Shown here in pieces: positions 26,116 to 34,430 of a DNA stretch of 64,000 nucleotides. Both the position numbers and the translations under genes were made by a program. The first letter of the stretch is position 1. Every line of letters starts with the position of its first letter. The notes beneath the pieces were generated by a model. The model did not search any database. It worked only from the letters and a program-made list of their open reading frames with translations, and had not been told where the DNA came from. The DNA is from Synergistaceae bacterium. GTDB taxonomy: Bacteria; Synergistota; Synergistia; Synergistales; Synergistaceae. The stretch spans positions 1 through 64,000 of the forward strand of contig JAAYFL010000038.1 of assembly GCA_012728235.1 (NCBI GenBank). Direction: 5' to 3'.

Positions 26116-26412
26116 ATGCAGCAAATAGAAAATATAGAAAAGGCTATAGATAAAATTGACTCTTTTATGAAGAACTTGAAGGAAGAAAATAGCAGCCTTT
26201 TGCGAGAAAACAAAGAACTTCTCAGTGTCATTGAGGATAGAGATCTTGAGATTCTCCAGCTTCAAGAAGACTTATCCAGAAGAAGCAACGAAAATGAAGG
26301 AGAAAAGACTGAAATTACCAATAAGCTTCAAGGGTTATTGGGACGCATGCAGTCTATGATTCCTGATGAAAAAAAAGAAGAAGAGGAAGAGAAAGAGCAT
26401 ACGATTTTTTAG
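26116..26412 (+). CDS. Small coiled-coil protein, possibly ZapB-like
   Basis: I cannot name this gene with certainty. The 98-residue product is almost entirely predicted coiled coil: residues 1-65 show heptad-like spacing of I/L (IENIEKAIDKIDSFMKNL, then ENSSLLRENKELLSVIEDR). It ends in an acidic tail (EEEEEKEHTIF). There is no signal peptide or membrane segment. GGGGGTG precedes the ATG. It lies between pheT and the zapA-like gene, so a structural role with ZapA at the division ring is a reasonable guess: ZapB in enterobacteria is a short coiled coil that binds ZapA. That link is inference from position and composition only. Confidence 0.75.
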   Translation: MQQIENIEKAIDKIDSFMKNLKEENSSLLRENKELLSVIEDRDLEILQLQEDLSRRSNENEGEKTEITNKLQGLLGRMQSMIPDEKKEEEEEKEHTIF

Positions 26413-26445
26413 CGTTGAGATTTTGTAGAGAGGGGGCAGTCGCAG

Positions 26446-26715
26446 ATGGGAGATATGTCGGAGATAAAAAAAACAGAAGACGGGAAATATTCCTTTGTAG
26501 TTGGTCGCCAAAGATATACACTAAGTACGCCTCTGGAAGAAAATTTTTTCTGTTCAATAGTTCGTACTGTCCAAGACGCAGTTTCTTCCTTCTCCCCCCA
26601 ACTCACTCAAGAAGAGCGGCTTTTTCTTGCTCTAATGTCAATTTCCCATAAAAGCAACAGTATCGCACTGAAACTCAAGGGATTAATCGACAATATAGAG
26701 GAACTGGAAGACTGA
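26446..26715 (+). CDS. zapA: ZapA-like cell division protein
   Basis: This is a likely FtsZ-ring-associated protein. The 89 residues show a ZapA-type layout: a short beta region (GKYSFVVGRQRYTLSTPLEE) followed by a helix with DAVSSFSPQLTQEERLFLALMSISHKSN and a C-terminal coiled coil (LKLKGLIDNIEELED). Similarity is modest and I rely partly on position: pheT-zapA-cvpA-mutS2 is the Firmicutes order. A purine-rich GAGGGGG site precedes the ATG at 26446. Its TGA overlaps the ATG of cvpA, indicating coupled translation. Confidence 0.7.
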   Translation: MGDMSEIKKTEDGKYSFVVGRQRYTLSTPLEENFFCSIVRTVQDAVSSFSPQLTQEERLFLALMSISHKSNSIALKLKGLIDNIEELED

Positions 26716-27302
26716 TGTTTGCTCACTGGCATGCATTAGATATTTTTTTTGTAATCTTAGGTTGTTATTTTGTAATAAGAGGGATTTTTCGAGGCTTTAT
26801 TGGTGAGGCAATAACCTTATTGGGGCTTGTTTGCTCTATTTACCTTTCTTTTAAATTTTCCGGTACTTTGGGCACAGTCCTAGAAAGTATTTTGGGAATG
26901 AACAGCTATTTAGCGCAATTCATTGCAATAATCATTGTATGGCTCTTAACAACGATTATCATTGCAATTTTTAGAAGTGCTTTCAAAAGTGTAATTTCTG
27001 CGGCCAGTATGGGTGGAATGGATAAACTGCTTGGTTTTTTCTCTGGGTTGATAAAGACGGCTTTAGTCATATATGTTGTATTGATATCTGGGTTTCTACT
27101 CTCTCCCGTTGCAAGCCCTACATGGATGTCTTCAAGCGATATACTTCGTTATTCGGGAAGACATTGGCCAACTGTTAGGCATTTGCTAGTAGACTTTAAA
27201 CTCTTTCCCAATGCTTCAAGCTTGCCGGAAGGTACACTTGAAGAAATACTTCGCCCCTATCGCACAGGCTCCAATTACCCTAAGAACGAAATGGAACATT
27301 AG
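26715..27302 (+). CDS. CvpA family membrane protein
   Basis: This is an integral membrane protein of the CvpA (colicin V production) family, 195 residues. Four hydrophobic segments are visible: residues 8-25 (LDIFFVILGCYFVIRGIFRG, overlapping the conserved RG), 35-52, 66-90 and 112-135. The family pattern GFxGExxxLxGLV appears as RGFIGEAITLLGLVCSIYLS. The biochemical role of CvpA proteins is unsettled; envelope stress and biofilm links are reported for enteric members. Its start codon overlaps the zapA-like stop (TGATG), and mutS2 follows within 40 bases. Confidence 0.88.
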   Translation: MFAHWHALDIFFVILGCYFVIRGIFRGFIGEAITLLGLVCSIYLSFKFSGTLGTVLESILGMNSYLAQFIAIIIVWLLTTIIIAIFRSAFKSVISAASMGGMDKLLGFFSGLIKTALVIYVVLISGFLLSPVASPTWMSSSDILRYSGRHWPTVRHLLVDFKLFPNASSLPEGTLEEILRPYRTGSNYPKNEMEH

Positions 27303-27340
27303 TCATGCACGATTTTAATGTTCTCTGGAAGTAATTCGAA

Positions 27341-29701
27341 ATGTATGTTGATGAAAAAGCGTTTAAAAACTTAGAGATTGATAAAGTTCTCTCCCTTATT
27401 TCAAAACAGTGTCGTAGCGAACTGGGAGTGAATGTCGCTTTAAAAGTAGAACCAGCGGAAGAGATTAATGAGTTAAGAAAAAGACAAAATCTTTTTATTG
27501 CAGTTAAAAGGTATTGTGAAAAAAACGGTGAACTGCCGTGGAATAAAGACTTAGCCTCCGTCATATCTCTTTTGGAAGAAGCATCAGATACAGGATTCCT
27601 TTCTGGCCCCGACCTTCTAAAAATAAAGATACTACTAATACTTGTTTCACGGTTAAGAATATGTTTCTTGTCAGAACTGGATAAATATCCGGAATTTTCT
27701 TATTTTACAAAGATTTTGCGTGATTTTGTGCATGAAATAGATGCTCTGAATGTGCTGGATCTCGATGGTAGATTATATGATAACGCTTCAGATAAGCTCA
27801 AAAAAGCGAGAGAAGCCTCTCGCTCTCTTCGAGATGCTATTCGCAAAAAAAGTCATTTTATTCTGAATAATCCATCTACTGCATCAATGTTGCAAGAACG
27901 AGTTCTAACCATCAGAAATGGCCGCTATACGGTTATAGTTCGAGAAGATGCTTTAAGTCTTTTCCCTGGCACAGTTGTAGATCGTTCAAGTTCCGGAAAT
28001 AGCGTTTACATGGAACCGCACTCACTCTTAAAGCTTAATAATGAATACAGCACTGCCTTTAACGTTGAAACACAGGAAGAACAGCGTATTCTACGAGAAT
28101 TAACAGGGATAATAACAAAAAGAATAAGAGCCATCCTTGATGCAGAGAGTGTTTTAGGAACATTGGATTTGTTTTTTGCACTATCAGAAATGCAAAGGCT
28201 GAATAATTGGCAAACTCCACAATTAACGGAGAATATAATGTTTGATTTTAAAGGAGCCAAACATCCACTGCTTGGGGAAAAAGCGGTTCCTATCGAAATA
28301 AATTGCGGTAAAAACTACCGTATCTTAGTAATAACAGGGCCCAATACCGGGGGCAAAACAGTTGCTCTAAAAACAGCTGGAATATGTATAACTTTGGGCT
28401 GGATGGGATTTCCAATCCCGGCAAGTGAAGGCTCTCTTATTGGCGATATAGGAGAACTGTTTGCAGATATTGGTGATGAGCAAAGCATAGAACAAAGCTT
28501 ATCTACATTCAGTGGGCACGTTACTCACATAAAGGATATACTTAAAAAAGTTACACCAAAATCTCTTATAATTCTTGATGAACTTGGTGCGGGAACAGAT
28601 CCAGAGGAAGGAGCTGCACTGGGCATTGCCCTGCTCGATTGGCTTCTTGAAAAAAAGGCCTTAGTTCTCGCTACTACGCATCACAACCCAATAAAGAAAT
28701 ATGCACTTTCAAAAGAATTGATAGAAACTGCAGGAGTAGAGTTTAACACGTCTACTCTTTCTCCAACTTATAAAATACTCATAGGTATTCCAGGCCGTAG
28801 CAACGCATTGTTGATAGCAGAAAAACTCGGATTACCTGAGGATATAGTAATGAGAGCGAGTGCGGTTATAAAAGACAATGAAGTGAATATGATTGAGCTT
28901 ATTAATGAATTGCACACAAAAAATGAAAACTTAGAGCGAGAGAAAAATGAGGTTAATAAACTCAGGGGAACATTAGAAAGAGTTAGGAAAGAATACGAAA
29001 ATAAAATTTCTGAAATAGTTGAAAAACGTGATGATTTAATAGGCAAAGCTGACCAAAAAGCGTTAAGCATAGTAAAAAATGCAGAAAACTCCGCTAAAGC
29101 TCTTATAAAAAAAATAGAGGATGCCAAGGTCGAATCTGAAGCAAGAAGAGAGCTTGAAAAAAAGAGATTGCACTTCAACAAAATACAAAAGTCAATAGAA
29201 GATAGAAACGAGAAAAAAATCGCAAAACAATCTGTCGTTGCTTCTAAAGAAAAACTAATGGTTGGAGATACAGTCAGCATAATAGGGACAAAAGGCAGCG
29301 CAACAGTGATTAACGTCAAGAGGAATAAAGCAAAGCTTAGAGTAGGAGCGTTAGAAATAGATGTTCCTTTGGCAAGATTAACGAAAATAACAGAGGAAAA
29401 AACAAAAAGGAATACCCCTAATTTTCAGATAAAAATACCACGCCCTACTGGAGTACCGAGTTCAATAATGGTTAGAAATATGACCAAAGATGAAGCTATC
29501 CCTATGGTAGAGCAGTACTTAGATAAGGCGTATAGAGCCGGGTATGATTCGGTAACAGTTATACATGGCAGAGGTGAGGGTATACTTAGAAAAGAAATTC
29601 AACTGTTATGCAAAAGCATTCCTTACGTCGTTGAACATAATCTGGGAGCTCCAGAAGAAGGCGGATATGGTGTTACAATTGTTAAATTCTCAAAAAAATA
29701 G
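27341..29701 (+). CDS. mutS2: Endonuclease MutS2 (recombination/ribosome-rescue ATPase)
   Basis: This is a MutS paralogue that suppresses recombination and, in Bacillus, also acts on collided ribosomes. The 786 residues run: a core/lever domain (1-300), ATPase with Walker A GPNTGGKT near residue 330, Walker B LIILDELGAGTDPEEGAALG, a long coiled coil (about 525-630), a KOW-like segment, and a C-terminal Smr nuclease domain with IHGRGEGILRKEIQ and HNLGAPEEGGYGVTIVKF. It lacks the mismatch-recognition domain of MutS1, as expected. An ATG start at 27341 is supported by CTGGAAG only weakly. Confidence 0.95.
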   Translation: MYVDEKAFKNLEIDKVLSLISKQCRSELGVNVALKVEPAEEINELRKRQNLFIAVKRYCEKNGELPWNKDLASVISLLEEASDTGFLSGPDLLKIKILLILVSRLRICFLSELDKYPEFSYFTKILRDFVHEIDALNVLDLDGRLYDNASDKLKKAREASRSLRDAIRKKSHFILNNPSTASMLQERVLTIRNGRYTVIVREDALSLFPGTVVDRSSSGNSVYMEPHSLLKLNNEYSTAFNVETQEEQRILRELTGIITKRIRAILDAESVLGTLDLFFALSEMQRLNNWQTPQLTENIMFDFKGAKHPLLGEKAVPIEINCGKNYRILVITGPNTGGKTVALKTAGICITLGWMGFPIPASEGSLIGDIGELFADIGDEQSIEQSLSTFSGHVTHIKDILKKVTPKSLIILDELGAGTDPEEGAALGIALLDWLLEKKALVLATTHHNPIKKYALSKELIETAGVEFNTSTLSPTYKILIGIPGRSNALLIAEKLGLPEDIVMRASAVIKDNEVNMIELINELHTKNENLEREKNEVNKLRGTLERVRKEYENKISEIVEKRDDLIGKADQKALSIVKNAENSAKALIKKIEDAKVESEARRELEKKRLHFNKIQKSIEDRNEKKIAKQSVVASKEKLMVGDTVSIIGTKGSATVINVKRNKAKLRVGALEIDVPLARLTKITEEKTKRNTPNFQIKIPRPTGVPSSIMVRNMTKDEAIPMVEQYLDKAYRAGYDSVTVIHGRGEGILRKEIQLLCKSIPYVVEHNLGAPEEGGYGVTIVKFSKK

Positions 29702-29798
29702 TTATAAAATTATATGAGTTATTAATAAAAACTTATGAGTATTATTGTTTTTTAATAAATATATAAAGAAGAGAATAATTTTACGGAGGAGAATGTCA

Positions 29799-30341
29799 AT
29801 GTCCCCATTAAATTTACCTAATATTTTGAGTCTATCACGAGTTTTTCTTGTTCCAGTCGTGATGGTTTTTTTGACATTGAGAACCCAGTTCGGTTTTATT
29901 GAAGGGGTAAGTATTGGAGATCTAATCGCGGGATTTATATTTATAGTAGCCTCAATCACAGATGCCGCTGATGGATATATTGCCAGAAAACAGGGACAAG
30001 TGACGACCCTTGGCAAATTCATTGATCCTCTTGCGGATAAAATAATGGTTGTAGCGGTGCTAGTTGCGTTGGTAGAATTGCATAGAATTCCAGCTTGGAT
30101 GGTTGTAATTATTGTGGCCAGAGAGTTTATGGTGACGGGACTCAGAATGATAGCCGCTTCTGAGGGAGTGGTCATCGCAGCATCAAAGCTAGGCAAATAC
30201 AAGACGATAAGTCAAATATTGGGGGTAATCGCCCTCATATTTAATTTGCCAGGAGCAATAATAGTAATGTGGATTGCTATGTTGTTGACGGTGCTCTCAG
30301 GTGCTGATTACCTCATAAAAAGTGTAGATATGCTTTACTAA
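29799..30341 (+). CDS. pgsA: CDP-diacylglycerol-glycerol-3-phosphate 3-phosphatidyltransferase
   Basis: This membrane enzyme makes phosphatidylglycerol phosphate, the first committed step to phosphatidylglycerol and cardiolipin. The 180-residue protein carries the CDP-alcohol phosphatidyltransferase motif D-x2-D-G-x2-A-R-x8-G-x3-D-x3-D, read as DAADGYIARKQ then GKFIDPLADK (about residues 47-70), and several hydrophobic segments. NLPNILSLSRVFLVPVVM is the usual N-terminus. The ATG at 29799 lies eight bases from GGAGGA; the ATG six bases upstream is too close to it. It follows mutS2 by about 100 bases. Confidence 0.94.
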   Translation: MSPLNLPNILSLSRVFLVPVVMVFLTLRTQFGFIEGVSIGDLIAGFIFIVASITDAADGYIARKQGQVTTLGKFIDPLADKIMVVAVLVALVELHRIPAWMVVIIVAREFMVTGLRMIAASEGVVIAASKLGKYKTISQILGVIALIFNLPGAIIVMWIAMLLTVLSGADYLIKSVDMLY

Positions 30342-30389
30342 TTTGTAAAATTAGAAACGTTTAAATTAATTAAAAAAGGCAGAACTCAA

Positions 30390-31610
30390 GTGAAAGAAAA
30401 ATTATTTAATACCATCGAGCTTTTTAAAACGGATATGATAAAAACTCTATCTGAATTGATATCAATTCCTGCGATTAATCCTATTGACGGCGGATTGGGC
30501 GAGTACAGAAAAGCGGAATATATATTGGAGAAACTCAAGCAACTCGGACTAGACGAAGTGAAGGTTTATAATTCGGAGGATTCTGCTGCTGAACGAGGTG
30601 TTCGTCCTAACATTATTGTCAAAATAAAGGGCAAGACAAAAAAACGGTTATGGATTATTTCTCATGTGGATGTTGTTCCGGCCGGCGACCTTTCTCTTTG
30701 GATGACAGACCCATTCCAAGCGTTTTTTAAAGATGGCAAGCTTTATGGTAGAGGTAGCAGCGACAATGGACAAGAGATAGTTGCATCACTCTATTCTCTA
30801 CTTGCTTTGTTGGAAAACAAGGTGACTCCTCAATTTGAAATATGCCTCTGTTTTGTAGCTTCAGAAGAGGTTGGCAGTGAACATGGCATTCGTTATCTGA
30901 TGAAACAGAATCTCTTCAACAAGGACGATCTTATAGTAGTTCCCGATGCAGGTAGCAGTGATGGTAGTTTCATTCAGATCGCTGAAAAAAGCACATGTTG
31001 GATTGAGTTTGAAGTTATCGGGGAACAGGTGCATGCTAGTACACCGAACCTCGGTAACAATTCTTGCCGAGTCGCAAATGAATTCTCAGTATCACTTGAC
31101 ATGGCTTTGCACTCAGCTTTCCCAGATATGAATAGCCTTTTTTCACCCTCTATTTCAACATTTGAACCGACACGTCGCATTACAAATGTTGAAAATATAA
31201 ACACAGTCCCGGGCAGAGAGCTTTTCTGTTTTGATTGTAGAATTTTGCCCTCAATCAATATTGATAAAATTTCTAAGGTCATAGATTCAGAAATAAAGAA
31301 ATTTTCAGATAGGACAAAAACTAAAATTCAGTACAAGTTTATACAAAAAGAGCAGGCCCCTGCAGCAACATCGCCAGATGCTCCTGTAGTGGATTTATTA
31401 CAAAGGTCATTACTACAGGTAATACCGATAACTCCCAAAATAGGAGGCATTGGAGGCGGGACATGTGCTGCCTATTTGCGCAAAGAGGGGATCCCTGTTG
31501 TAGTCTGGGGACAAGAGGATGCGGTTGCTCATATGCCAAATGAATACTCAAAAATTGAACATATGTTAAATGAGACAAAAGTATTTGCTTTAATGATGGC
31601 CGGTTTATAA
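30390..31610 (+). CDS. M20 family metallopeptidase
   Basis: This is a zinc-dependent amidohydrolase or peptidase of the M20 group, 406 residues. Metal ligands and catalytic residues are recognisable in ISHVDVVPAG (near residue 90), YGRGSSDNGQEIV (near 125), the EE of ASEEVGSEHG (near 160) and a late GGGTCAAYLRKEGIPVVVWG. A dimerisation lid lies between. The layout resembles M20A dipeptidases, ArgE-like deacetylases and DapE-like enzymes, and I cannot pick the substrate. The start is GTG at 30390 with only AAGG in front. A peptidase suits an amino acid fermenter; that is context, not proof. Confidence 0.85.
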   Translation: MKEKLFNTIELFKTDMIKTLSELISIPAINPIDGGLGEYRKAEYILEKLKQLGLDEVKVYNSEDSAAERGVRPNIIVKIKGKTKKRLWIISHVDVVPAGDLSLWMTDPFQAFFKDGKLYGRGSSDNGQEIVASLYSLLALLENKVTPQFEICLCFVASEEVGSEHGIRYLMKQNLFNKDDLIVVPDAGSSDGSFIQIAEKSTCWIEFEVIGEQVHASTPNLGNNSCRVANEFSVSLDMALHSAFPDMNSLFSPSISTFEPTRRITNVENINTVPGRELFCFDCRILPSINIDKISKVIDSEIKKFSDRTKTKIQYKFIQKEQAPAATSPDAPVVDLLQRSLLQVIPITPKIGGIGGGTCAAYLRKEGIPVVVWGQEDAVAHMPNEYSKIEHMLNETKVFALMMAGL

Positions 31611-31717
31611 CTTAAGCCGTTTTACTTTGACGGTCATACATACTAAAGGATATAATCACCGAACGACAAAAAGCAGTAATTATGAAGGTGTTTTGTTTTT
31701 GAAGGGTGGAATAGAGA

Positions 31718-34414
31718 TTGGGCATTTTTAGCGGAATAATAAAAGCATTGGGTTACGATCCTAATGATCGAGCGATAGCTAAATATGAAAAAATAGCAGA
31801 TATAATAGATTCTTATGAGGATAGAGTAAAAGAACTTACAGATCAAGAACTAGCACAGTCCGTCTCTATTTTTCGAACACGTTTAGAAAAAGGAGAAACT
31901 TTAGAAGATATTCTTCCTGAAGTTTTTGCAAGAGTTAGGGAGGTTTCAGTAAGAACGTTAGGCTTACGCCACTTTAAAGAACAGCTAATAGGCGGGATGG
32001 CTTTAAATGACGGCAGCATAGCTGAAATGAAAACAGGGGAAGGGAAAACGCTTGTGGCTACACTTGCCGTAGCACTAAATGCAATAGCAGGTAACGGTGT
32101 TCACGTAGTAACGGTTAATGATTACCTTGCAAAGCGAGATGCTGAGTGGATGACCCCTGTTTACAATGGGCTAGGACTTACTATAGGGATTTTGTCGCCT
32201 TTCATGACACAGGAAGAGCGTCTTGAAGCCTATAGTCAAGATATTACTTATGGAACAAACACTGAGTTTGGATTCGATTATCTAAGAGACAACATGGCAG
32301 TTCAAAAGGGACAACAAGTCCAAAGAGGATATGAATTCTGTATTGTTGACGAAGTTGACTCAATATTAATAGACGAAGCAAGAACTCCCCTCATAATATC
32401 TGGTCCCTCTGAAGACGATACAGATGCTTATAAAAGAGCGGACTCAGTAGCAAGAGATCTTGTTAAAGGTGTCGACTTCGAAGTAGAGGAAAAAGAACAA
32501 AACCTGGCTTTAACAGAGGCTGGTATTTTAAAAACAGAAAAAATCATGAATCTGCCCAATTTATTCACGGACTTTACGAATTCAGCATTGACACACAAGA
32601 TTGTACAAGCTTTAAAGGCTCACCATCTTTTTCAGAGAGATGTACACTACGTAGTTAAAGACAATGAGATAATCATAGTGGATGAATTTACAGGGCGTCT
32701 TATGTTTGGCCGTAGATACTCTGATGGGCTTCACCAAGCAATAGAAGCAAAGGAACGTGTTACGGTTGGTTCAGAAAGCCAGACTTTGGCAACCATTACC
32801 CTTCAAAACTATTTTAGAATGTATAAAAAATTAGCAGGTATGACTGGAACTGCTCTTACAGAGGCAGAGGAATTCAAAGAAATATACGGTCTGAAAGTAC
32901 TTGTAATCCCAACACACAAACCTATGATACGCATTGACAATCCGGATGCAATTTATAAAACAGTTCTTGAAAAGTATAACGCGGCTGCAGATGAAGTTGC
33001 CGAGTGTCACAGAAACGGACAGCCGGTTCTTGTCGGAACCACTTCAATTGAACATTCAGAGCAGATAAGCAAGCTTTTGAACGTTCGTAAAATAAAACAC
33101 AACGTGTTAAACGCTAAAGTACACGATAAAGAAGCTATGATAATAGCTCAAGCGGGACGCCTAGGAGCCGTAACAGTAGCCACCAATATGGCGGGAAGAG
33201 GAACGGACATAATACTGGGAGGCAATCCCGAATCTCTGGCGAAGGAAGAATTGTTAAAGCAAGGGAAGGAACCAAAGACAGATTTAGAAGGATATAACCT
33301 GCTTCTCAACGAATTTCGTACTTCTTGTGCCGAGGAGGGTGCAAAAGTTCTGAGGGCTGGAGGACTAAGAGTTATTGGAACAGAGCGTCACGAATCTAGG
33401 CGCATTGATAACCAGCTTAGAGGACGCTCTGGAAGACAGGGAGACCCTGGCGAAAGTCGTTTCTATATAGCACTTGAGGATGATATCATACGCCTGTTTG
33501 GCGGAGAACGCATACAGGGAATTATGGAAAGGCTCGGAATGAGCGAAGGGGATTGTATTGAACACCCTCTTTTGACTAAAGCCATAGAGAATGCACAAAA
33601 AAAAGTAGAAGAGATGCATTTTGATATGAGAAAACAGCTGCTCGCTTTTGATAATGTAATGAATCAGCAGCGTGAAGCTATATACACGGAACGATCAGAG
33701 ATTCTTAATGACGAGGACATTATAGAAAGAACAAAAGATATATTTCAAGACACAGCACGTGCACTACTTGAAAGAATATTCGCAGAAGGCGATGATGTTG
33801 AGTCAACTTTACAAGCTGTAAGTGTAAGGCTTAATGCTCTTTACTGGCCAGGTATATCAAAGCATATAGAAAATGTACAAACACAAGCAGATCTTGATGA
33901 ATCGACTCCGCTTTTGCTTGATGAAATTGTCACTCGCTTTAACTTAAAGGTGCAAGAATTAGGAATAGAAGTTGCAAACAACATATTCCGATATATCTTT
34001 TTAGAAGTTCTTGACACAAACTGGAAAGAACACTTGCTAGCCATGGATGAGCTTAGAAGAGGAATAGGTCTAAGGGCGATAGGTCAGAAAGATCCGTTAT
34101 TAGAATATCAGTTTGAGTCGTTCAATCTATTTCAAAATACTTTGGTGCAAATCAGAGAAGGTGTCACAGAATATGCACTCAAAGTTTCTGTTGTAACAGA
34201 TAGAAGGGACGAAAAGAAAAATTGGACAGAGGGTCGAGATACTATTGATATATCAGGCTTTTCGGCTTATGGAGACGATATAGAGAACCCTGGAGCCTTA
34301 GCTACTGCACAGAGAACAAAGACGATAGTGAAAGAAAACAAAGTTGGTCGCAATGAGCCTTGTCCCTGTGGAAGCGGCAAAAAATATAAACAGTGTTGCG
34401 GCAGAGGAGACTAA
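31718..34414 (+). CDS. secA: Preprotein translocase ATPase SecA
   Basis: This is the motor of the SecYEG protein export channel. At 898 residues it is full length and uninterrupted. Landmarks are MKTGEGKTLVATLA (Walker A, near residue 104), DEVDSILIDEARTPLIISG (Walker B and after), NMAGRGTDI, and GTERHESRRIDNQLRGRSGRQGDPG. A C-terminal zinc-binding tail reads CPCGSGKKYKQCC, which in other SecA proteins contacts SecB or ribosomes. The start is a TTG at 31718 after GGGTGGA. The gene for an exported protein follows 16 bases later. Confidence 0.98.
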   Translation: MGIFSGIIKALGYDPNDRAIAKYEKIADIIDSYEDRVKELTDQELAQSVSIFRTRLEKGETLEDILPEVFARVREVSVRTLGLRHFKEQLIGGMALNDGSIAEMKTGEGKTLVATLAVALNAIAGNGVHVVTVNDYLAKRDAEWMTPVYNGLGLTIGILSPFMTQEERLEAYSQDITYGTNTEFGFDYLRDNMAVQKGQQVQRGYEFCIVDEVDSILIDEARTPLIISGPSEDDTDAYKRADSVARDLVKGVDFEVEEKEQNLALTEAGILKTEKIMNLPNLFTDFTNSALTHKIVQALKAHHLFQRDVHYVVKDNEIIIVDEFTGRLMFGRRYSDGLHQAIEAKERVTVGSESQTLATITLQNYFRMYKKLAGMTGTALTEAEEFKEIYGLKVLVIPTHKPMIRIDNPDAIYKTVLEKYNAAADEVAECHRNGQPVLVGTTSIEHSEQISKLLNVRKIKHNVLNAKVHDKEAMIIAQAGRLGAVTVATNMAGRGTDIILGGNPESLAKEELLKQGKEPKTDLEGYNLLLNEFRTSCAEEGAKVLRAGGLRVIGTERHESRRIDNQLRGRSGRQGDPGESRFYIALEDDIIRLFGGERIQGIMERLGMSEGDCIEHPLLTKAIENAQKKVEEMHFDMRKQLLAFDNVMNQQREAIYTERSEILNDEDIIERTKDIFQDTARALLERIFAEGDDVESTLQAVSVRLNALYWPGISKHIENVQTQADLDESTPLLLDEIVTRFNLKVQELGIEVANNIFRYIFLEVLDTNWKEHLLAMDELRRGIGLRAIGQKDPLLEYQFESFNLFQNTLVQIREGVTEYALKVSVVTDRRDEKKNWTEGRDTIDISGFSAYGDDIENPGALATAQRTKTIVKENKVGRNEPCPCGSGKKYKQCCGRGD

Positions 34415-34430
34415 TAGGGGGTATCTTACC

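Noticed and set aside
28768-29319. Minus-strand ORF of 183 codons within mutS2
   Set aside because: It mirrors the coiled-coil region of mutS2, has serine/leucine/phenylalanine bias and no ribosome site.
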